From: Salvia splendens
Lineage: Eukaryota; Streptophyta; Magnoliopsida; Lamiales; Lamiaceae
Assembly: GCF_004379255.2 (NCBI RefSeq)
Contig: NC_056034.1
Span: forward strand, 5,830,501-5,894,500
DNA: 64,000 bases
Direction: 5' to 3'
Shown one piece after another: positions 55,831 through 64,000 of the stretch. A model generated the notes under the pieces. That model saw nothing but the letters and a program-made list of their open reading frames with translations, was not told the DNA's origin and searched no databases. Each line of letters begins with the position of its first letter. Within the stretch, counting starts at the first letter, position 1. The translations under genes were made by a program, and so were the position numbers.

Positions 55831-57148
55831 CTACATTGCAAGCAAAAGTGACAAACAAAGTTTTCCTCGATATAGGCATTGGAAATCCAGTAGGAAAGTC
55901 TGTAAGAAGGGTTGTTATAGGCTTGTACGGTGATGATGTGCCACAAACTGCAGAAAATTTCCGTGCTCTATGCACAAGTACCTATGCTAACTCACACTCT
56001 AGAGTCTATAACATTTTATTATCTAACTAAATTGATTTTTGCTGTATGCTCTGTGGATTTTTTATTGAATAGGGGAGAAGGGATTTGGTTACAAAGGTTC
56101 GTCATTCCACTGTGTTATCAAGGATTTCATGATTTAAGGACAAAGGAAATGTAAGCTGTTATTTATCTGGAACATTTCCTTTTCAGATGTTGCATTCTTT
56201 TTGCTACTGTTCTAGAGCCTTCAAAGTTAGAATGCGGTTACATTATATTTGGGATTGGAAGGAAAGTTTAAACACATGTCTAGTGTTTGAAGTAGTCGCA
56301 ACAAGATATTAGTTCCTAAGCATGCCTTATTTTCTCAATTTTAAATGTCAGAAGTATCTCAAGATATTATGTGAATATGGCATTATGGCAATACTGTAAG
56401 GAACTTATGTCTTAACCAGTAGGGTAGGCTTTAATTTCATAACTGGTGCTTCCTGAAATCATCAAACATCGTCCAGTTTTTTCCAATCTTATCGAAGCTA
56501 GCTTGTTTCTTCCTCCATATCCTGCTAGCTTTGGCTCTGTTTTCAGTGTTTATTTTTGTTTCTCCTTTCATGTTGAAATAAATTTGTAAGATGCGAAGTC
56601 TGGAGTGTTGTATTAATAATGACTGTGTGGTTTATTTATGTATTATGTTCTTAGGGCACTGGTGGAAAGAGCATTTATGGAAAATACTAATATTTGAGAT
56701 ATCTTTACTTTTCAAGCAGACAAGAAAATATACAAGTCCACAAATATATGTGGACGCAAACTACTCTTAACTTAAAATGATATCCCTTACCCGGTTTTTT
56801 TAGTCTGATGAAATTTTCTGATCATTTAGTATAAATTCATTAGAGTAGAATCTGCTGAGGATGCTTTACTGTTCCATGACCACATGTGAGATTGTGCCCC
56901 TAAACCGTGAGAAATATCATGTAAAACACATTTCCGACCAAAATTATTCCATAATACTCTAATAAATACTGACATACCGGTTCAGTTGATAACAATCTGG
57001 TTGTACTTTGTATTTCATCACAGACAGCATGGCTGGACAATAAGCACGTCGTATTTGGACAAGTGTTGGAGGGTATGGATGTTGTTAGGGTGATCGCCCG
57101 AGGCTCAGAGTTGTGATAAGTGACTGTGGTAAACTGCCAGTGGCATAA
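55831..57148 (+). pseudogene. CYP20-2-like thylakoid cyclophilin, pseudogene with introns
   Basis: Exon remnants: 55831-55977 ([40 protein letters not shown]), 56073-56150 (EKGFGYKGSSFH, KDFMI), 56655-56687 (GTGGKSIYG), 57024-57148 (WLDNKHVVFGQVLEGMDVV, then RVVISDCGKLPVA after a frameshift). They match plant CYP20-2 (TLP20), a peptidyl-prolyl isomerase of the thylakoid lumen linked to the NDH complex. Defects: a stop TAA at 56135-56137 where the family has Gln; a few codons lost before GDF; most of the exon between SIYG and WLDN missing; a deletion with frameshift near 57095; and no transit-peptide exon upstream. Retained introns show a DNA-level duplicate, not a retrocopy. Confidence 0.85.
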
Positions 57149-57391
57149 GGTGGAGTAAAGCAATCAAGAGGCTTTTTTACGATAATTGTACTTGCTTTGA
57201 GATGGTTGCATGCTGACTTTTACATATAATAAATGAAATTAACAGAATCCATATGCTGCTCTCCTATTTTTTTCGCCTTTATTTGTTACCTTATCTTACT
57301 CCACATTTCCCATTAGTGTATAATTTCTCATTTCTTTGATCGTTCCACACTTGATTCAAACTTGGGAAGGTGACGAAACAAGTAGTTGTAA

Positions 57392-58903
57392 GGGCACCCA
57401 CAGTGGGGCGGACGATAGGCCGCTCGATACCTCGGGCGCGCCATCGTCCGCCACTGTGGGTGCGCGGACGATGGACGATGCGCCATCCTCGCCCGACAGA
57501 TAGTCCGCGGAGGAAGCGCGGGCGATAGGGCATCGTCCGCCCACTGTGGGCGCGGACGATGCAACACGTTTTTTTTTAATTCGAAAAATTCATTTATATA
57601 AATACCCCCCTACCCCACCTTCATTTGTAACATTTTCATTCGCATTTTCACTCTCAATTTACACTAGAAAATGGATTCCGGTGATTACTCAAGTCCCAAT
57701 TGTCCGATGTTTAGAGGTGGTGCACGTTGGCCGAGTACACAACCTGACGAATATCGGCCGTTCGACCCCGACATGCAGTACGATCCCAAATTCAGTACGG
57801 ATTCGTACGGTCTGTCTAACATGGAGTCGTCTCCAACTCGCCACGCCACGCCGCCGCCTCGGCCCCCGCCCCCGCCAGAAAGAAGCGGATCAAGTACCGG
57901 GCGTACAAGTTGCCACCTCTGGCAACGAATGAAGGGTACGCCCCCGAGAGGACGAACTACCAACCGGATGAAACCCTCGTCTTGGCGAACGCTATAATGA
58001 GGGAAAGCCGCCGAGCGCGTATAAGCGACATAGGGAGCAGCTCCGCAAGCACCGGGATCAGATTAAGAAGCAAGTCAACCTGTTCGCGGCGGAGTACGAG
58101 AAGTGCTCGAGGGAACAGGGAAGCGGCGGGAGCTTGAGCGATGTGCGTGATAGAGCGTTGTTGTCGTACCAATCCATGTACGACGACTTCAAGCATTTCA
58201 ATGTCTGGGCGCTCTTGAAGGACAAGCAGAAGTTCCAAGGCGGGATTCTGCACACCGGTGCGACAAAGAGGACAAAGACCACCGACACTGGTGGTTACAC
58301 GAGCAACGAAAGTGGCGCATATCCGGCGGACCTCAACTGGACGTACACGGGGGATGAGAGTTCTGGCACACCGATGTCCTCCCAGCGTTCCGTAGGCGTC
58401 AAGGCTGTGAAGAACAAGGGGGAGGCGAATGCGACATTCTCCTCGCAAGCCGCCCTCCATCGCCGATCCCGACCCCGACGGCAGTTGACTACGCGAAGTT
58501 GGCAACGACCTCGATGGCGCAGACGTTGTTGGACACGCATAACGCCCTCATGAAGTGTACGGACCCGGCCAGAGCAGAATACCTCCAGGGGACAGGGGTT
58601 GATCGATGAGCTGCACCGGAAGTTGGGACTTTTGTAGAGTAGTCAACTTTTTTTTATATCTAACTCGTGTAACTTTTTTTTAATCAATGTAGTATTTGTC
58701 ATTTTTTAGTTAATCGTTGTGTTTTTTAATTAGTTTGTATTTATATATTTGAAAGCATTTAAACTAATTAACAAAACAATAGTAAAAAGGGTGCCCTTAG
58801 GGCGCCCCACTGCAGGTGGTAGAGTAGGAGGATAAAATGCTGACGTGGCGGTGCATATGGTGGGCTTTAGGGCACCCCTTAGGGCGCCCCACTGCTGATG
58901 CCC
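57392..58903 (+). mobile_element. H11: PIF/Harbinger element carrying only ORF1 (third type)
   Basis: Ends GGGCACCCACAGTGGGGC and GCCCCACTGCTGATGCCC, with TAA on each side (57389-57391, 58904-58906). The left subterminal region is full of GGACGATG/CATCGTCC units. TATATAAATA is at 57595-57604. The only gene is ORF1. A second partial right end, TTAGGGCGCCCCACTGC, lies inside at 58798-58814, about 80 bp from the true end. Confidence 0.85.
57671..58637 (+). pseudogene. Harbinger ORF1 (third type), frameshifted
   Basis: It starts MDSGDYSSPNCPMFRGGARW at 57671, followed by MESSPTRHATPPPRPPPPPE. Frame changes near 57890 (to YQPDETLVLANAIMRESRR) and again near 58020-58130 to a part with EQLRKHRDQIKKQVNLFAAE-like and LSYQSMYDDFKHFNVWALLK, the C-terminal segment typical of plant ORF1 (NAM-associated-like) proteins. 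KRTKTTDTGGYTSNESG follows. A further shift near 58440 precedes a C-terminal helical end at TAG 58635-58637. The N-terminal SANT core is largely missing or unrecognisable, so this copy is internally deleted as well as shifted. Confidence 0.65.
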
Positions 58904-59041
58904 TAACTTGCAATGTTTTTGGGTATTGGAATTTGTCGTCTATATTTTCAATATTTTAACAACTAAGAAAGTAATGGTATTATTGCAGCGTATTAAATAC
59001 CATGTTAAAGAGTACTCCATCCGTCCCTAAAGAGTAAAGTA

Positions 59042-59261
59042 CTCCATCCATCCTCAAAGAGTATGAACATTTGGTTCGGTACGGATTTTAATGCATAACT
59101 GGAAAAGTAAGAGAGAGATAAGAAGAAATAGTTTTTAAAGTATTGTTAGTGGAGAATCAGTTTATTTTATTAGAGAGAAAAGGTTTCTAAAATTAGAAAG
59201 TTCATATTTTCAGAAACGGACTAAAAAAGAAATAGTTCATACTTAACGGGGATGGAGGGAG
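59042..59261. mobile_element. Stowaway-like MITE with a duplicated left end
   Basis: Starts CTCCATCCATCCTCAAAGAG after TA (59040-59041) and ends ACGGGGATGGAGGGAG before TA (59262-59263). Another left end, CTCCATCCGTCCCTAAAGAG, begins at 59014, directly upstream, so the left end is duplicated in tandem. Confidence 0.7.
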
Positions 59262-59263
59262 TA

Positions 59264-59994
59264 TAAAATTACAAAAACTACTTAATTAATTGACCATCTA
59301 TACTTTATTTTACTTAAATTATTCATGTTTAGCACTTTATAATTCCTTATTGTAAGATGATTAACCGGAGTGGATGTAGGTATGCATTGTTTTCGTCGTA
59401 GTCTACTACTCACTCGTCCTATTTAAACAAAAGAAAATTGCCCATAAGATTTTATATAGTTTTAGTTAATAAGTATGTTATGAAGAAAAAATAAATTACA
59501 AGAAATAATAAATTACAGAAATTATTTTTAGAAAAGTATATAAGAAATCTCAAAAGAGATACGTGTCCACTGAGTGGAAAAGACGAAGTATAACTAGTTG
59601 TTAAATGGGCTGGGCCTGACATGGGCCATGTGACTTGGGGCCTAGCCTAGTGTAGGCTCATCGGCGAAGTGGGCTTGGCTAGACTGAGTTTCTTTTTATG
59701 AAGGACCACCAACGAAGTGGGTTGGGCTGGATTGCGTAAAAAAAATTGTTGTATGTTTTTACGTATTTTTAAGTTTTTTATATTAGATATTATATATAAA
59801 AACATTTAGTGTATCAAACTATTTATAAGATTTTTATAGTTACCCTTCCAACATCTCCTCTCAGTTGATGTTCCGATATCTTATTGTCCCCTCCATTTTT
59901 AAGAAAAGAGATGCGAAACCCCGAACTGAATTATAATTCACATATATTCATTGGATGATTTTATAAGTACATGAAATATTACATTAATATTTAG
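59264..59994. other. Intergenic, no gene seen
   Basis: AT-rich sequence between two Stowaway copies, with a GGGCTGGGC-rich patch at 59600-59740. No gene is recognised. Confidence 0.5.
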
Positions 59995-59996
59995 TA

Positions 59997-61048
59997 CTCC
60001 CTCCGTCCCAAATAATTTATCTCACTTTGACCGGGCACGAGTTTTAAGAAAATGTAATAAAAGGTGAGTTGAAAAAGTTAGTGGAACGTGAGTCCTACTT
60101 TTATATTTTAGTTTTATAATAAAATGAGAGTAGGAATGAGTTAGAGCATCCACAATGAGACTGGACTTCACACAGCCTTCACACTGCCACATCATCAGCA
60201 CTAAAATTCTCCTGCCACATCAGCTTGCCACATCAACTGGACATCAAATAACCCTCACATAACATTCCCACTACCTATCCACATCACTAATAACAATAAT
60301 ATAATTTAATTTACAATTGTATCAACATACGGAATTTAATTTACGAGACAAATACGGGAAATTCGAATAATGCTATTAAAATTTAAAAAGTACATTAATT
60401 TTAAAAAAAAAGTACAATAATTTTAAAAAAAGTATAAAAATTAAAAAGTACAATTAAAACAAGTGGCAAGCCACCTCCCCCAGGAGCCGGGGAATTAAAA
60501 AGTACAATTAAAAAAAGTACAATAATTTTAAAAAAGGCCAACCACCTCCCCCTAGAGCCGGGGAAGTCTGGGACCATCCCCCGGGAGTCACTGGAGTACC
60601 TTCGTAGTTGTTCTTCATTCCTCGTTATTGATCTTGTACAGAAAGAAAGATAGAGAGAGTACTCGTTAAAACAAGTGGTGCTAATGAAAATGACGTTCAA
60701 AGCGCGTATATATAGTGTTTTCGAAAAAAAAAATTAAAAATTAAAATCTGACGCCGATCCGGGGCCTACAATGGCGCCGTGAGGATCGGCGTTAGAACCG
60801 GTGTCATCACACGAATCGGCATGGCCACGCCGAAGTTGATGCCGATTTCGCCGACGCCGGTCGCAATGGTTTAGCGTCAGAACCGGCGTCGGCGAAAAAA
60901 TCGGCGTCGCGGTTTTGACGCCTCCATTGCTGATGCTCTTAGTGGAATATGAGGTCCACTACAAAAAATGGTAAAAAGTGAAATGAGACAAATTATGTGG
61001 GACAGACCGAAATGGAAAAATGAGACAAATTATCTGGGACGGAGGGAG
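59997..61048. mobile_element. Stowaway-like MITE split by H12
   Basis: Ends CTCCCTCCGTCCCAAATAAT and ATTATCTGGGACGGAGGGAG, flanked by TA (59995-59996, 61049-61050). Removing H12 and one TTA leaves about 254 bp, a normal Stowaway size. Matching internal segments lie on either side of H12 (AAAATGAGAGTAG and GTGAAATGAGACAAATT). Confidence 0.88.
60144..60938. mobile_element. H12: non-autonomous PIF/Harbinger MITE nested in a Stowaway
   Basis: Ends GAGCATCCACAATGAGA and TCCATTGCTGATGCTC. TTA flanks both (60141-60143, 60939-60941). The interior shares ATACGGAATTTAATTTACGA and CGCGTATATATAGTG with H1/H10. It includes a local duplication of a CCACCTCCCCC.GAGCCGGGG segment (60470-60495 and 60543-60566). 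The right side is rich in CGGCGTC. There is no gene. Confidence 0.9.
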
Positions 61049-61050
61049 TA

Positions 61051-61555
61051 TTAAATAAATAGTTAAGATGTAGTCTTTTCTACATTATTCTCTTTCTTAT
61101 TTTACCATTTCTCCATTTTAACTATTTATTATTCCTAATGGCGGACGGAGAGAGTATATATTATTTACCATTGTTTATTTTTGCTCTAATTAATTAAAAC
61201 AACCTTCAACTATGTGGGCATGTGGCATAAATAGTGCATGAGATTTGAATTGTGGCACTTACAATACTCGTACATACGTGTAGCTACATTAGAATAACAT
61301 TGTTCACTTATTATATTATTTTAATGCTAATAGTAAGTGCATTAGAAAACATCATATGTAAATCCTCACAAAGACATTGTTCACTTGTGCATATAGACAT
61401 GGCGGGAATCCTCATTCAATTTTTGGTCGTTTTATTTGCCTAAACCAAGCTTAAGGGAAACAAAGTCTTTTTTGCATTTTCTACTGCTCAAGGTAAAATT
61501 AGAAAATAAGGATCTATTTTGTACTTGTACCGATACTTTTATTATTTTAAAGACC
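61051..61555. other. Intergenic, no gene seen
   Basis: AT-rich sequence with a lone Stowaway right end (GGCGGACGGAGAGAG then TA, ending at 61154). No gene is recognised. Confidence 0.5.
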
Positions 61556-61558
61556 TAA

Positions 61559-62478
61559 GAGGATCCACATCCATACTCTTCCACAAGAGCTCGGATGTGG
61601 ACCCGGACCCATCTTTATTCATTTTTAATTTTCTACTATTCTGCAAGAGTAAAACACTCACATCCATGCTCGTTCCCAAGAGCACGGATGTGGACCCGGA
61701 CCCACCGTTATTCATTTTTAATTCCATACTCTTCTGCAAGAGCACAACACTCACATCCATGCTCTTCCGCAAGAGTATGCTCTTACACTATTCAAGGGTC
61801 CCACCATTCTATTATTCAATTTAAATACTTGAATTACTAAAAACATTTTCACAATATTAAAATGCATTCAAAATACCCGAAATATTATTACAAATTACCA
61901 AAAAATAAAAAATTACATAATTAAAATCCTAAAAATAAAAAATTACAGAATTAAATTCATAAAATTAGAAAAACCTACTACTCGTGACCGAATTTAGAGA
62001 GAGTGTTTGAGTGTGAAAGGAAGATGAAGGTGACTTGTATGAAAAAATATGAGAGAAATATGAATGAGAGATAATTTGATGTAAAAAATGGATGATGAAT
62101 TTGGTCACGTGGGTATTTATACATGATTTTGGGATAAATGTTTTTTTTAAAAAATCAAAAATTTTGAAAAAAATGGTTGAAAAACGGCTATATTCTTGGG
62201 AATCTGAAAATATATATATTTTTTTTATTTTTTGGATAATTTTTTATTTTTTATGAATTAAAAAAAATTAACGAAATAAAAACGAGCTCAATCGCGTATG
62301 GGGCGATTGGGCGTCACCGCCCAACCAGAAGCCGCCATGTCGCCTGCTCTTCCGCAAGAGCATGTCCGTGCCGTCGGCAAGAGCATGCTCTTCGGAAAGA
62401 GTGCAGTGGTGAGCATGACTCTTGTCGTGCCGTAGGCACAACACCTGCTCTTGCGGAAGAGCACCACTGCAGATGCTC
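61559..62478. mobile_element. H13: PIF/Harbinger element with CTCTTCCGCAAGAG hairpins
   Basis: Ends GAGGATCCACATCCATACTC and GAGCACCACTGCAGATGCTC, with TAA on each side (61556-61558, 62479-62481). At least seven copies of the short palindrome GCTCTTCCGCAAGAGC and variants lie in the two subterminal regions (61575-61790, 62340-62465). The middle (61980-62280) looks like a promoter and leader, but no ORF1 or transposase follows, so it is an internal-deletion derivative. The open frame 61519-61824 is repeat-derived. Confidence 0.85.
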
Positions 62479-62481
62479 TAA

Positions 62482-63252
62482 GAAGTTCCAAAGCATTTTC
62501 CAATGACTAATTTCGAAGTTCACTTTTAAAAATAGTATTATATTTAAAATATATTTAACTAGTTTAAAAAAATGTTCAGAGAGAGCAATAAATTCCACAC
62601 TCTTTAGAGACAATTTATTATGACTACACTTTTCAGAATTTGTCTGCGGGACCAGCGCAAGTAGATTACACATTTCCACAAGGCCAAGAAAATAACAAGT
62701 GACTGCTCTAAGTTATAAAGCACCATACCTATATGTATACTAAATATACACACACACACATATAATATGGCAATAGTAAATAGGGGTATTTGTATTCCAT
62801 ATTTATGCACAAGTCATCATTTTCAGCATGGTTGGCCTATTTGCATCACATTCCCTGTGGCAACAACAATTCCATACCATCATTCATCCAAATTCAGTGC
62901 CTCTTGTTTCTTTATATAGGGATCTAAATCTACATTCATTGATTATCTGTCCAAACATAATAAGTAGTAGTACTTATTATCAGGCAAACATAAATCTTGA
63001 ACCCCTTTTAAGCTATTTTGCTAAATTTGCAAAATAGGACAAGAATATTAATGTAATTTACAACAAATAAAGGACAAAAACACTGAATTGAAATATACAG
63101 TTATAAGCTTTACAGGGTTAGTAATATACTACTGCCACTGCCTTTAGCCCTAACCGAACCGTTTTTTTAGAAGACAACAACCTTGCTAACTCTTCGAGCT
63201 GCACTAAGGTATATGTTTAAGCCACCTAATATTTACCACAATGGCTAACTTT
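62482..63252. other. 3' flank of the ACR gene, no other gene seen
   Basis: AT-rich sequence with a CACACACACA run near 62750. The portion just before 63253 is probably the 3' UTR of the minus-strand ACT-domain gene. Confidence 0.55.
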
Positions 63253-64000
63253 TCAGGAGCATGATTTTAGAAGGCCTAAGTTGTAAAGGAATTTTTCAGA
63301 TCTTGAGCGAAAGATGCTACCTAGAGAGAATCCGCCACCTTGCTGAGGCGGTGAGATGGAGTACGCATCCTCCTTCACGTGCAGTATCGTCAGCCCGATT
63401 TCTTTCCTTACTGCCTCAATGGTCTCACTTTTGACAGTGTTTCCGGATGCATCAGTCACGTAGAAAATGTTCACTGCCTGTGTGCCCCTCGTTGTGACCT
63501 CAGCTCGGATGACTGAGAGACCATTTTCCCTGAATATACGGGTGCAATCCGACAAAAGGCCAACCCTGTCATCACTGCATAGTTCCAGTTTTATTCCCTG
63601 CATTAAACATATGTTAAGTCATGTGGGGCACTTTTACAAAGAGAGCAAGTGAAAATTTTGATGCAAAATTAATTTTTTTAATTGCACCTCAGATGATCTC
63701 CTCTTAATTGCTGCTTCGAGGCAATTAATTACGTGCTGTCTTTCCGCTTCTGAATTAATGGGGTATCCGTCTGTATGCCGAATGAAATATTCCTAGCGAA
63801 GTGAAGCATATGACAGTAAGACCGACAAGGATGAAAGCCAAGAACCAAATAAAGCTTTGCTGGAGTATTAATTGCATATTCACAAAATTAAATGCATTTG
63901 GCTGCTCTGCATATACAGCAAATTGTTACCTGTTGAGCCTCCGGCCCTTCAGCATTTATAGTTCCATGGAAAATCACGTATTGCATATCGGTTATGGTGC
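63253..64000 (-). CDS. ACT-domain-repeat (ACR) protein, C-terminal exons, partial
   Basis: Three exons on the minus strand: 64000-63930 (runs off the window), 63792-63688 and 63597-63253. All junctions are GT-AG and phase 0. The encoded protein reads ITDMQYVIFHGTINAEGPEA, then YFIRHTDGYPINSEAERQ, then an ACT domain beginning LELCSDDRVGLLSDCTRIFR and containing VNIFYVTDASGN. It ends FSLGSIFRSRSEKFLYNLGL, typical of plant ACR proteins. ACR proteins carry several ACT domains, like bacterial GlnD, and are thought to sense amino acids; some are nuclear or cytosolic. The N-terminal part with the first ACT domains lies beyond 64000. It is most like the ACR3/4/5 group, but the paralogue is not fixed. 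Confidence 0.92.

Noticed and set aside
61519..61824. 101-residue open frame with repeated HSHPCSSARV-like text
   Set aside because: It is the translation of the H13 CTCTTCCGCAAGAG hairpin array.

Overview
The window is nuclear DNA of a flowering plant, and eudicot-like gene content and intron structure fit best. A Lamiales/Salvia-like source is only a guess from the repeat style. Evidence for a plant is: spliced genes with GT-AG introns, a CC-type glutaredoxin (a land-plant class), a SAUR gene, an EXA1-type GYF-domain gene, an ACT-repeat (ACR) gene, a chloroplast cyclophilin pseudogene, and dense PIF/Harbinger, Stowaway and Mutator-like DNA transposons in AT-rich intergenic DNA. I found no tRNA, rRNA or CRISPR.

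Probably functional host genes are few: glutaredoxin 27310-27666 (+), SAUR 34583-34984 (+), the 12-exon GYF/EXA1-like gene 43410-51061 (+), and the 3' end of an ACR-type gene 63253-64000 (-, running off the window). A decayed copy of the CYP20-2 thylakoid cyclophilin gene lies at 55831-57148.

The rest is mobile DNA. I delimited 13 PIF/Harbinger-type elements, called H1-H13 here: 1-670, 2771-4708, 7825-9706, 14980-16975, 16979-17724, 24488-26641, 30736-32807, 37627-38322, 40301-42384, 42451-43024, 57392-58903, 60144-60938 and 61559-62478. Almost all have TIRs like GAGCATCCACAATGG and 3-bp TAA/TTA duplications. They cover about 18 kb (28%). A 14th fragment is at 51808-52105. There are also TA-flanked Stowaway-like MITEs, two large foldback MITEs with 9-bp duplications (774-1579 and 23670-24234), a Copia element lacking its 5' part (52130-55541) and a solo LTR (35241-36043).

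The most unusual pattern is that no Harbinger element here carries both usual genes. H2, H3, H4, H7 and H11 carry only the Myb/SANT-like ORF1, while H6 and H9 carry only the DDE transposase. H2 and H3 (ORF1) and H6 and H9 (transposase) nevertheless share the same promoter, leader, 3' flank and termini. Their subterminal repeats sort them into matched pairs: H2 with H6 (GTCTC/GTCCC type) and H3 with H9 (GTTCC type). This looks like a two-component transposon in which ORF1 and transposase travel on separate elements with common ends. All copies seen here are broken, mostly by C-to-T/G-to-A nonsense changes, so the system is a fossil in this window. It would have to be confirmed with intact copies elsewhere in the genome.
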